This document shows, in pieces, positions 45,541-54,639 of a DNA stretch of 63,559 nt. The position numbers and the translations under genes were made by a program. The stretch spans positions 220,929 through 284,487 of the forward strand of contig JAAHGF010000015.1 of assembly GCA_010672585.1 (NCBI GenBank), read 5' to 3'. Below the pieces are notes generated by a model. The model ran no database searches, had not been told where the DNA came from, and worked only from the letters and a program-made list of their open reading frames with translations. Each line of letters starts with the position of its first letter. Position 1 is the first letter of the stretch. The DNA comes from Okeania sp. SIO1I7 (GTDB taxonomy: Bacteria > Cyanobacteriota > Cyanobacteriia > Cyanobacteriales > Microcoleaceae).

Positions 45541-45731
45541 TGGCTTTGTTGCGTATGTCGCAATAGGAGTTTTTGCTTAGTTTGATATTTTGGTAGTCGG
45601 TGGTTTTGTTGCGTATGTCGCAATAGGAGTTTTTGCTTAGTTTGATATTTTGGTAGTCGGTGGTTTTGTTGCGTATGTCGCAATAGGAGTTTTTGCTTAG
45701 TTTGATATTTTGGCAGTCGGTGGTTTTGTTG
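45541..45731 (+). repeat. 3.2 x 60-bp tandem repeat
   Basis: Three 60-bp units start TGGCTTTGTTGCGTATGTCG or TGGTTTTGTTGCGTATGTCG and are almost identical, plus the first 11 bases of a fourth. Each carries TTGCG(N)4TCGCAA, a small palindrome. Confidence 0.95.
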
Positions 45732-45827
45732 TGGATAAATTAAGAAGCGAAGAAGAAATTAATGTTTTGGTTTTATAATCACTAATTATCTGAGTTTAAT
45801 ATTAGTCTCTAAATTTATTGCCCTAGT

Positions 45828-46055
45828 TTACCGAATAATTAATAATTAATAATTAAATAATTCAGGTTTAAAGCCTCCCCTTTTAAGGGGAAAAAAGTGG
45901 TCGTTAGCGCAGCTTCCCGTAGGGTGGGATGGATGGGTTTCCTAACCATATCCAATCGACCAAGAGAAGAAATAATATTTCCTTATATTCAATTCTGTAA
46001 CGGTTTTAACCAGAGGTAATTATCAATTATCCATTATCAATTATCAATTAATGAA
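45828..46055 (-). mobile_element. MITE, TTATTCGG family, copy E (reverse, long form)
   Basis: TTTACCGAATAATT at the left and AATTAATGAA at the right. Inside are CCCCTTTTAAGGGG, CCAATCGACCAAGAGAAGAA and GAGGTAATTATCAATTATCC. It is the reverse complement of copy B in order. It ends about 58 bp before the nuclease gene. Confidence 0.8.
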
Positions 46056-46113
46056 TTCTTCCTTACTTCCCTCTCTCCTAGATAACTAAACACTTTCTTC
46101 CTTCCTCATAAAA

Positions 46114-47961
46114 ATGATAAATTTTGCCGAATTAAAGCCTAGAGTTAACACTAAATATTCTTTTGTCGGCATTGAAAAAAAGGGAGGTCAGTTAATCTTT
46201 CATTTACCTAAAGGATTCACTCAAAATGACCCGAATCTTAATAAATTTGACTTTAAATGTGAATTATTTTTCAAGCTCTATAAAGTTCTGAAAATTGTGC
46301 AAAATATTTATCAAGAAAAAGGATATTTGCAGAAAAATATCAAAATTAATGACCGCGATGGTGTATTAAAACAGGAAGCAGGAAAAGAAGTTATCATAAA
46401 CGATAATCAAGAAAGTATTTTTTATAGCAAACTTGATGCCTTAGATAATATTTTAGATGTCTACGATGAGTTGAAAATATTAGCACTTGTCTCTCGTCTT
46501 AGTAAATCTGAAACTATAGACTATAGTAAAATTCATCGTTATCTTCACAAATCTACTTTCCTGAATAATGGTGCTATTTTTATTGACTCTATTGATATAC
46601 CTCGCCAACAAATATCTTATGAAGCTTCTGATATTGTGGCAATGTATTGTTATATATTTACTGAGATTAAACAAAAATTAGGCGAAAATGTTAATCCAGA
46701 AATTTCTGCTCTATCTGCTAGGTTTCGGCAAAAGTATATTGGGTATGAATATAGTCTGTTTAGCGAAGACCATTTTTCCTTAATCATCAATACTTTGAGG
46801 GATGCTTTAGAAACAATTGATAACTATACAGCGTTAAAAGATATAGATTATTGGGATTTTTATGATGCAGTTGAGAAATTTTTATTTGGGGAATTGGATG
46901 ATGTAGAAGATGGCAAAATATGGGGATTTAATAATTTTCATAGTGTTTGGGAGGGAATGTGTTTAACTTATCTGCTCAGATACACAAATCCATGTTTTGT
47001 CTGTTATCTGAATAGCCGATATATTGCTTCAGAAATAATTGCTCATTTGAATTACAAAAATAGAATTATTGATTTGAGTAAGATTTTTCATGTCAACGGC
47101 AAAGATATTTTTCCCGATGCTGTAATTATTTCATTTAATACTAAAAATAATCGCTCAAACTCCACACTTCCAAATTTAATCCCACCTACAACTTCATATA
47201 AAATTGAAAAAGTTAAAAATTGGAATGACTTATATTATTACACAACCTTCAAATGCAATAAATATCAATTAAAAATTGCCCTTCTTAATCAAAACCCAGA
47301 ACTAGAAAACCATACTTTTAACGAGTTGGCTAAATTCTGCAAACTTGAGGGAGATACACTGATAGTTAACTCCTTGCCAAATCAGTTTTATTCTTATTGG
47401 GAAATTTTAGATGACTTTAGTCTCGAACAACTACAAATGATGGAAAATTTGAATCACATATTTTATCTAGCTCTTAAATTTGGCATATTATCTGCCGATA
47501 GATTTTTTCAACGGTTTATTGATTATGTTTTGGGGTCTGAATATCTCCTTAAAGACAACATATTTTATCTGTCTCTCTTTCGGGATAAAGATAGACTCCG
47601 CTCTCTCAAAGAAATCAATCAAAGCTTTAGTAATTTCCTAAATAAAATTATGAATAAAATCTCTATTCAGGTGATTGATATTAAATATGCCAACTTTGAT
47701 TATTATCTGAACCCAGGAAACCGAGAGGAAGTTAAAAGTCGAAGTGTTAGAAAACAATTTGTCTATGAGTATTTGATTCAAAATTATCTGGAAAATTATC
47801 AAAGTACTGTTAAAAATTGGAGTATTAATAGTGAATTTTGGCTGCCTACTTACAGAAAAAATTTACCAGTTCTTACTCCTGGTACTAAATATATGGATGA
47901 TTATGTGAAATTAATGGGGGTTAATATTGTGAAAGTTATTGATAGTTATATTCAGGGATAA
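46114..47961 (+). CDS. LlaJI/McrC-type restriction endonuclease subunit
   Basis: 615 aa. FNNFHSVWEGMCLTYLL (about 272-288) and GKDIFPDAVI (329-338) give the nuclease entry motifs (E280, PD with D335). The second half of a PD-(D/E)xK core is QVIDIKYANFDYY (D522, K524), followed by VRKQFVYEYLIQNY (Q548), as in McrC/LlaJI nucleases. About 185 residues separate the two halves, an unusually long insert containing a helical segment. It should cut DNA together with the McrB-like GTPase encoded at 43253. The N-terminal 250 residues are not recognised and may bind DNA or the GTPase. No linked LlaJI methylases are seen. Confidence 0.75.
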   Translation: MINFAELKPRVNTKYSFVGIEKKGGQLIFHLPKGFTQNDPNLNKFDFKCELFFKLYKVLKIVQNIYQEKGYLQKNIKINDRDGVLKQEAGKEVIINDNQESIFYSKLDALDNILDVYDELKILALVSRLSKSETIDYSKIHRYLHKSTFLNNGAIFIDSIDIPRQQISYEASDIVAMYCYIFTEIKQKLGENVNPEISALSARFRQKYIGYEYSLFSEDHFSLIINTLRDALETIDNYTALKDIDYWDFYDAVEKFLFGELDDVEDGKIWGFNNFHSVWEGMCLTYLLRYTNPCFVCYLNSRYIASEIIAHLNYKNRIIDLSKIFHVNGKDIFPDAVIISFNTKNNRSNSTLPNLIPPTTSYKIEKVKNWNDLYYYTTFKCNKYQLKIALLNQNPELENHTFNELAKFCKLEGDTLIVNSLPNQFYSYWEILDDFSLEQLQMMENLNHIFYLALKFGILSADRFFQRFIDYVLGSEYLLKDNIFYLSLFRDKDRLRSLKEINQSFSNFLNKIMNKISIQVIDIKYANFDYYLNPGNREEVKSRSVRKQFVYEYLIQNYLENYQSTVKNWSINSEFWLPTYRKNLPVLTPGTKYMDDYVKLMGVNIVKVIDSYIQG

Positions 47962-47990
47962 TTAACTACATGCCTTGATTTTAATTAAGG

Positions 47991-48890
47991 ATTTAGCGAT
48001 CGCTTTTCCATTTTACTGTTTTGATTATGGGCTGCTTTTTTTGCGTTGAATAAAAAGTCATGCGTAGGGACGAACAACCCCCAACTATACTTAGACTATC
48101 ATCATTTTTTCCCAGGTGCAATGAGAAATCCTGCATTTTTCCTGGTGCTTTTTGCAATGAAAATTGTGGCTTCAAACTTAGGTGTCTGGGAATGACGAAA
48201 TGAGTGGCGAGGGTCGAATTTTGGTGATTATATTTGGCGATCGCTTTTCTATATTACTGTTTTGATTATGGGCTGCTTTTTGCGTTGAACAAAAAGTCAT
48301 GCGTAGGGACGAACAACCCCCAACTATACTTAGACTATCATCATTTTTTCCCAGGTGCAATGAGAAATCCTGCATTTTTTTCTGGGGCTTTGTGTAATGA
48401 AGTTTGTGGCTTCAAACTTGGGTGCTTGGGAATGACCAGATGAGTGGCGAGGGTCGAGTTTTAGTCATCTATTTAGCGATCGCTTTTCCATATTAGTGTG
48501 TTGATGGTGAGCTGCTTTTTTTGCGTTGAACAAAAAGTCATGCGTAGGGGCGAGCGATACCTAACTATACTTATAATATCACCGTTTTTTCTCATGTGCA
48601 ATGAAAAATCCTAAATTTTTGGTGCTTCGTGTAATGACAGTTGTGGGTTCAAACTTTGGTGTCTGGGAATAACGAGATGAGTGGTGAGGGTCGAATTTTA
48701 CTCATCTATATTACGATTAGCGATCGCTTTTCCATTTTACTGTGTTGATTATGAGCTGCTTTTTTTGTGTTGAATAAAAAGTCATGCGTAGGGGCGAACA
48801 AACCCCAATAACACTTATACTATCACCATTTTTTTTCATGTGCAATGAGAAATCCAACCTTTTTTTGGTGCTTAGTGTAATGAAAAATGA
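47991..48890. repeat. 3.7 x ~241-bp degenerate tandem array
   Basis: GCGATCGCTTTTC marks unit starts at 47996, 48237, 48476 and 48720. Each unit has GTTGAATAAAAAGTCATGCG or a variant, then TAGGGACGAACAACCCC, CAATGAGAAATCCTGC and TGAGTGGCGAGGGTCGA. Short minus frames recur in each unit but are not conserved in length. The last unit is truncated. Confidence 0.9.
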
Positions 48891-48977
48891 GCGATCGCCA
48901 AGGAGCTTAACTGCAAAAATCACTACACACTTTGTAGGAGAAACAAGGAAATATCAATAATTTAGCCTTCTTTGTTA

Positions 48978-49196
48978 TTACTTCCCAATAGCTTTGATTA
49001 ATTTGACTGCTGAAATTGTACCTACATAAATAATAATAGACAAACCAACAGCGCTAGAAATTAACAAACCAGCTTCTCGATGCACAACGATAAAATTTAT
49101 AGTTCGGTCAGCTACGCAAGGCCATGTAGAACAAATTTCAGTATTTGATTGTTCTTGCTCTTTGATTTTTTGGTTGGATAAGATTTGATTATTCAT
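48978..49196 (-). CDS. possible small membrane protein (72 aa)
   Basis: The start is chosen at MNNQILSNQKIKEQEQSN (ATG 49196); a longer frame reaches 49229. One hydrophobic stretch near the C-terminus, LLISSAVGLSIIIYVGTISA, followed by VKLIKAIGK, fits a single-pass membrane protein. Two cysteines (CSTWPC) precede it. It is divergent from the HTH-NACHT gene (about 120 bp between starts). Small membrane proteins beside STAND/NACHT genes can be effectors or accessories, but no function can be assigned. Confidence 0.4.
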   Translation of the reverse strand: MNNQILSNQKIKEQEQSNTEICSTWPCVADRTINFIVVHREAGLLISSAVGLSIIIYVGTISAVKLIKAIGK

Positions 49197-49315
49197 AGAA
49201 ATAATTTTTAACTCTACTATTAACAGCATGAACCAGAATTTAAGGTACTTAGTCTAAGTAAAAGTCAGAGTTATGTTAAAGTTTGTCAAAGTTGTAAAAG
49301 TTGATTTTTTCAGTT

Positions 49316-51646
49316 ATGGGTAGATCGCTTAGAGCATCTGAGGAGGGCGTTCAAAAAGTTAAAAATGCTCTGAAACGTTTGGGGTGGAAACAACAGGGTT
49401 TAGCAACTAGAGTTGGATGTTCCCGTCAAACTATTTCTAGTTTTCTGAAGAGAAATCGAATTTCTTGTGAAATTTTTGAATCTATTTGCTCTGAATTGGG
49501 TTTGACTATAGAAGAAGTTGCTGAGATAGAGTCGAAGAATATCAATAATTTGGACCTAAAAGTACGGGAAATTATTGAGTCTATTATCCGCGACCGATGT
49601 GGCACAATGCGGATTTTTGATATGACTCAACCCATTGGGTTAAATGATATTTATACTCATGTGAACATCCTAGAAAAAATTACGGCACGCCGACGTAAAT
49701 CAATTAATGAATTATTGCAAGAATGTGAATCTGGAAAGTTGGAAGGTTGGGTATTTGGAAAAATTACAGAGAAAAGATTTCCAGGAATTGAGGCAGTAGA
49801 AAAATATCGGAAGTTAATGATTTGGGGGAACCCAGGAGCGGGTAAAACTACTTTTTTAAAATATATAGCTATTCAATGTATAGAAGGGAATTTTTTATCT
49901 GACTATTTACCTATATTTTTGACTCTGAGAGATTTTGCTGAAGTTGCGGATAAACAGGGAATTTTAGAATATATTCATCAGGAATTTTTGCCAAGTTTGC
50001 CGAGACAAGAAAGTTCTTTACAAGAAATAATTAGGGAAGGCAGGGCAATAATTTTATTTGATGGTTTGGATGAGGTGAGGGAGGTAAATGTGGAGGGTGT
50101 TATTAGGAAAATTCGTGATTTTTCCGATCGATATCCAGCTAATCATTTTATTATTACTTGTCGAATAGCAGCGAGAGAATATACGTTTGATAAGTTCACT
50201 GAGGTTGAGGTTGCTGATTTTGATGATGAACAAATATCGAAGTTTGCTAATAATTGGTTTGAAAATAAGTCTGTTAAACCTGAATATTTTCTGGAACAGG
50301 CACGAGAAAATAAGAGAGTTTTGGAGCTAGCGACAAATCCTTTATTATTGACTCTTTTATGTTTGGAATTTGAGGAGTCTGGAGATTTTCCGGCAAATCG
50401 TTCTGAGTTATATAAGGAAGGATTAGATGCACTTTTAAAAAAATGGGATGCCAAGCGTGGAATTCAACGTCATCAAGTTTATGGGAAATTATCGCCTCAA
50501 CGGAAGGAAGATTTATTAAGTAAAATTGCTTGGATTACTTTTGAGAATGGAGAGCTTTTCTTTAAACAGAAAGTAGCTGAGAAATATATCACTGATTATA
50601 TTTGTAATTTGCCTGGAGCTAATACTGATGAGGAAGCTTTACAGGTGGATAGTGAAGTGGTTTTGCGTTCTATAGAATCTCAGCATGGGTTATTAGTTGA
50701 ACGTGCTAAAAGTGTTTATTCTTTTTCCCATTTGACTTTTCACGAATATTTTACTGCTAGGGAAATTGTTATTGGTAAAAATTCTTCGGAGGAGGCGTTG
50801 AAAGGTTTAGTTAGTCATCTCACTGACTATCGTTGGCAAGAGGTATTTTTATTGGCTGTTGGAATGTCTTCTAATGCTGATGGTTTGTTGTTGTTAATGA
50901 AGGAAAAGGTAGATGGGATTTTAAGTGGAGATGAAAAATTGCAGGGTTTTTTGAGATGGGTAAATGAAAAGTCTCTTATCTGTGATGTTTCGGTAAAACC
51001 TTTGTATATTCGAGTTGCATTCTTTTTCATTGAATGTTTCTATAGTGTTCAATTTTTTTTCCTAGATAAAGCTTCAAAATTAACTGAAGAATCTGAGCTT
51101 AGGAATCTTGGATATCTTCATCAAGAGTTTATAGATAGTTTTAAGAAGACGAGTATTTTTTGGAACGATTTGATGTTTGAAAAAAAGTTAAAACGCTCTA
51201 GCTTTATGGGCGATATAGAATTATATACATTGTTAGCTTCGGTAAAAATACCTTCTCAGCCCAATCCTGGAACAAAAAATATAATTGATAGTATTATTGA
51301 CTATCCAATAGACTTAGAATTTAAGCAAGAATTATTAAAACTAAAATCTGAAGTACCAGATTTTAACCAGTCAATGGAAAAATTTAATGAGTGGTTGAAA
51401 ACTAATGGTCAAGCTTATAGTGATAAATTAAGAAAATTAATAATTAAATATGGCAATATTTGTCACGATTGGCACTTTAACTATGAGCAGCGTTTTACCT
51501 TGAGGGATTATTATTATGCCAATGCATTACTTTTTAATTGCCTCAACAGTGATTGTTATGTCAGCCGAGAAGTTAGACAAGAAATAGAAAACACATTGTT
51601 ATTACCAATTTCTGAAATACAAAAACGCAACACAGCAAGTCTCTAG
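49316..51646 (+). CDS. HTH-NACHT NTPase (STAND family, bNACHT-like)
   Basis: 776 aa from ATG 49316; the frame also opens at TTG 49301. An N-terminal XRE-type HTH (about 8-70) has KQQGLATRVGCSRQTISSFL. The NACHT ATPase (about 165-420) has Walker A WGNPGAGKTTFLKYIA and Walker B RAIILFDGLDEVREV, then FIITCRIAA and TNPLLLTLLC. The helical region following includes YSFSHLTFHEYFTAREI. The C-terminus (YGNICHDWHFNYEQRF, then YANALLFNCLNSDCYVS) resembles the NCH2 helical domain of cyanobacterial NACHT proteins. Bacterial NACHT proteins protect against phages (known for bNACHT). Whether the HTH autoregulates or senses DNA is open. Confidence 0.9.
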   Translation: MGRSLRASEEGVQKVKNALKRLGWKQQGLATRVGCSRQTISSFLKRNRISCEIFESICSELGLTIEEVAEIESKNINNLDLKVREIIESIIRDRCGTMRIFDMTQPIGLNDIYTHVNILEKITARRRKSINELLQECESGKLEGWVFGKITEKRFPGIEAVEKYRKLMIWGNPGAGKTTFLKYIAIQCIEGNFLSDYLPIFLTLRDFAEVADKQGILEYIHQEFLPSLPRQESSLQEIIREGRAIILFDGLDEVREVNVEGVIRKIRDFSDRYPANHFIITCRIAAREYTFDKFTEVEVADFDDEQISKFANNWFENKSVKPEYFLEQARENKRVLELATNPLLLTLLCLEFEESGDFPANRSELYKEGLDALLKKWDAKRGIQRHQVYGKLSPQRKEDLLSKIAWITFENGELFFKQKVAEKYITDYICNLPGANTDEEALQVDSEVVLRSIESQHGLLVERAKSVYSFSHLTFHEYFTAREIVIGKNSSEEALKGLVSHLTDYRWQEVFLLAVGMSSNADGLLLLMKEKVDGILSGDEKLQGFLRWVNEKSLICDVSVKPLYIRVAFFFIECFYSVQFFFLDKASKLTEESELRNLGYLHQEFIDSFKKTSIFWNDLMFEKKLKRSSFMGDIELYTLLASVKIPSQPNPGTKNIIDSIIDYPIDLEFKQELLKLKSEVPDFNQSMEKFNEWLKTNGQAYSDKLRKLIIKYGNICHDWHFNYEQRFTLRDYYYANALLFNCLNSDCYVSREVRQEIENTLLLPISEIQKRNTASL

Positions 51647-52455
51647 TTATAAACATCCTTTAATTCCAGCAAAATCTCAATCAAAATCCAACTCCAAAAT
51701 TGGCAATGTTTTCTTGAACTAAGAATTCATATAGGGAGAATGTGGGAGGCATAGGTTGAGTAATATACAGGAAAGTTCAGGAAAATTTTCACTTACTAAC
51801 TCCTTCTTTTTCCACTGACTTATCTGCCAGTCTTAAATAATTTTCATCTCAATTCTGTACGTCGCCAATCAGAGAGTTCCCCTACCTAAATCTTTCTTGA
51901 TAGACTTTTCTCGATTTACTCAAAACGAAAAAATCCAGAAATAGAGCGATCGCTCCAAAGAATTATAGTATAACCAAATAATCAGAAAACTATTACTACT
52001 TTTCGTTTTACTTTTTCAGAACATTGCAAAGTAACTTTCAAAAATAGAACTAAATCGCGATCGCTCGATATAGCTTTGACTAATCAAATCAGCTTTTAAT
52101 ATTATTTATCTAAATCAAAGTACCCTAATTTTCCCCAAATTATTACAAAATATTTCACGAGCTTGCGTTGTTTCAGCGATTTGGTACATAGTTTGTACAT
52201 CAGGTATTGTGCCAATGTTGTGCTTAAACCTAAGAAGAGACTCTTCAATACAAGGCTACAACCCAGTATTTTCGTTAATAGCACCTCAAATCTGCCAATT
52301 TTCAGCCGAGAGATATAACCTCAAAAAAAACAAATTTTGAACAAGTACAAAAGTACCTCTGCAATAAGGAGGTTTGAAATATGGAATATTCTATTTTTTT
52401 TATTTCATTTATTAAAAAGCTGATAGCTGATAGCTGACGGCTGATAGCTTACTTT
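51647..52455. other. gene-free stretch
   Basis: There are several GCGATCGC octamers (for example about 51945) and a GCTGATAGC cluster at 52420-52450. The minus frame 52102-52284 encodes QYLMYKLCTKSLKQRK-like text, with an alternative frame IPDVQTMYQIAETTQARE. This is probably a degraded gene fragment, not a gene. Confidence 0.4.
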
Positions 52456-54495
52456 CTACCAATTAAATTTCATCCCCAAAAATGTTTCTAAACGCTGATT
52501 ATGAGGTTGAAAATAATCATTTAATTTTTGTCGAAGTGATTCACTAATAGAAGAATAAGAACCAGCATTTAATTTTGGATAGTCTGGTATTTGATAATCT
52601 GGCAAATCTAGAAAGTCGAAAACTTGCTTCATGGTAGTTGCCGAGTCACGATAAAAGTATTCACTTTTCAAAATTAGTAATTGTTCTCTAGGGAAAATAG
52701 CCAACCATTTCTTGAGGAATTCTACATATACCCCAGAAGCTATATAATCTCCTGCAAAATTCCAATAATTAGGATGAGAAATTTTGCTGAGTTTTTCAAG
52801 TTGAGAGTTAATAGCTACTTCACAAGAACGAAATTCTTTATTTAAACGTACTTGATGATAGTAATGAGAAATTGCTCGATCGACAGGATTTCTCATAATC
52901 AGAATTAGCTTGGTTTTGGGAAAAAAATGAAAGATTCTACAGGGAGCATATTGAGCATCAAAATAGGTAGTACTTGCTTCTCCAGTTAGAAATTTTTTTG
53001 ACTCTGAAATGGGAGGGAAATGTGCTTGATACCAATCTATACCTCTATGGAAATTGAAAGACCAAAAATGTATTTCTTTTTTGATGGCAGGTAAGACTTG
53101 GGGATGTTGAGTTATATAGCTATAAAGAGAGGTGGTTCCTCCTTTGCCTACTCCAATAATTAGAAAGTTGGCTTCGGATAATTTTTCTGAATTCCAGTGT
53201 TGGTTAACAAAGGTGGGATGGGTTTTATAAATATAATTTTTAGAGGCTGTTTGATAATATTTTATCGCTTCATTAATTCTGTCTACTTGAGTTAAAGCTT
53301 CTGCTAAGTTTAGGTAAGTGGAAACTGAATTATTTTGATTTTCAATCAGTTTCTGAAATAAATTTACTGTCTCCTCAAGTTTGCCTAGTTTTTCAAAAGT
53401 TTCCCAGAGACGAGTATCAGACCACCAAGCAAAATCAGGATTAATTTCTATGGCACGATGATAGGCAATGGAAGCTTCCAACCATTTTTGTTGTTGGGTT
53501 AAAGCTAATCCTAGATAATAGTAAGATTGGCTATCTCGTTTAGTTTCCACAGCAGCATAATATGAGTTTAAATCTTGTTCTAGTTGAATTTTTTGCCGTA
53601 ATATTTTCTCTAATTCCCGAAAGATATCTATTTGATATTTACTAGGGAATATTTCTCGCAACATATAATAGATAATGATGGCTCCATAAATCTGATTTGC
53701 TTGTGCTAAAGCTGTTCCTAATTTTAGGTATAGTTCTGGATTTTCTCTGATGAGATATAGTGCTTTTTGATAAATAGGATATTGGTCTGTATTTTTAATA
53801 GCTTGACAATAATAATTGATAGTTTCATCTAAATTTGATTGAGAAAGTTGGGCAAAAGCATCTCCTAACTGTAGGTGCATCCAAGGTAAATCCGGTCTAA
53901 CTTGAGCAACCTCCAAATAAGTAGCGATCGCTTCATCTAATTTTTTTTGTTTAAGTAAAACATCTCCCAGACATTGGCGATACCAAACTACTTCTGGATT
54001 TAGTTTTATTGCTTGACGATATGCTATTTCTGCTGCTTCTAGTTTACCAATTTGAAAGAGAATATCTGCTAATTTTTGATGAGTACCTTTAAGTTCTGGT
54101 TTGAGTTGAATTGCTGTTTGATAAGAAACAATGGCTTGCTCAAATTCTCCAACATTAACCAGTGCTTCTCCTAATTTATTGTAATCCCAATAACTATCAG
54201 GATTAATTTTAATAATTTGACGGTAAGCAACCACAGCTTCTGAGTATTTTTCTAGTTTAATTAGGGCATTTCCTAAGTTATGGTAAGACCAGGGAAAATC
54301 AGGATTTAGTTTGATGGCTTGACGGTAAGCTGTAATAGCTTCATCCCACTTTTGTAGTTTAGTCAAAGCTTGTCCTAATTTATAGTAAGACCAAGAAAAA
54401 TTTGGGTTAAGCTTTATTGCTTGATGGTAGGCATTAACGGCTTTATCCCACTGTTGTTGTTCGAGAAATTTTTCTCCTAATTCGTAGTAATTCAT
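52456..54495 (-). CDS. TPR-sulfotransferase fusion protein
   Basis: 679 aa from ATG 54495; TTG 54510 is a weaker start. Residues about 5-430 are around eleven TPRs of 34 residues (WDEAITAYRQAIKLNPDF type). The sulfotransferase domain (about 443-679) has 5'-phosphosulfate loop IIGVGKGGTTSLYSYITQHP and 3'-phosphate motif LIMRNPVDRAISHYYHQ. It uses PAPS to sulfate an acceptor, by analogy a carbohydrate, with the TPR part as scaffold or acceptor recognition, as in OGT-like enzymes. No signal peptide, so cytosolic. First of three similar genes on this strand, interrupted from the next by a tnpB element. Confidence 0.9.
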   Translation of the reverse strand: MNYYELGEKFLEQQQWDKAVNAYHQAIKLNPNFSWSYYKLGQALTKLQKWDEAITAYRQAIKLNPDFPWSYHNLGNALIKLEKYSEAVVAYRQIIKINPDSYWDYNKLGEALVNVGEFEQAIVSYQTAIQLKPELKGTHQKLADILFQIGKLEAAEIAYRQAIKLNPEVVWYRQCLGDVLLKQKKLDEAIATYLEVAQVRPDLPWMHLQLGDAFAQLSQSNLDETINYYCQAIKNTDQYPIYQKALYLIRENPELYLKLGTALAQANQIYGAIIIYYMLREIFPSKYQIDIFRELEKILRQKIQLEQDLNSYYAAVETKRDSQSYYYLGLALTQQQKWLEASIAYHRAIEINPDFAWWSDTRLWETFEKLGKLEETVNLFQKLIENQNNSVSTYLNLAEALTQVDRINEAIKYYQTASKNYIYKTHPTFVNQHWNSEKLSEANFLIIGVGKGGTTSLYSYITQHPQVLPAIKKEIHFWSFNFHRGIDWYQAHFPPISESKKFLTGEASTTYFDAQYAPCRIFHFFPKTKLILIMRNPVDRAISHYYHQVRLNKEFRSCEVAINSQLEKLSKISHPNYWNFAGDYIASGVYVEFLKKWLAIFPREQLLILKSEYFYRDSATTMKQVFDFLDLPDYQIPDYPKLNAGSYSSISESLRQKLNDYFQPHNQRLETFLGMKFNW

Positions 54496-54639
54496 CTCTA
54501 AGTTTCCCAATTAAATGTCATATATAAGTTTGATTCTAATTGAGGAATTTTAGTCATCTATATCTAGTTTCCTAGTTAAATTTCATATATTAAGTCTGAT
54601 TCTAAGTTGTGAATTTCAGCTTGAGAGAAATATCTCAAT

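Noticed and set aside
47991-48890. Recurring minus-strand frames in each 241-bp unit as a small protein family
   Set aside because: Frames differ in length and are broken by indels between units; the DNA repeat explains them.
52102-52284. 60-aa minus-strand frame
   Set aside because: No start signal or domain; an alternative frame looks more protein-like, so at most a degraded remnant.
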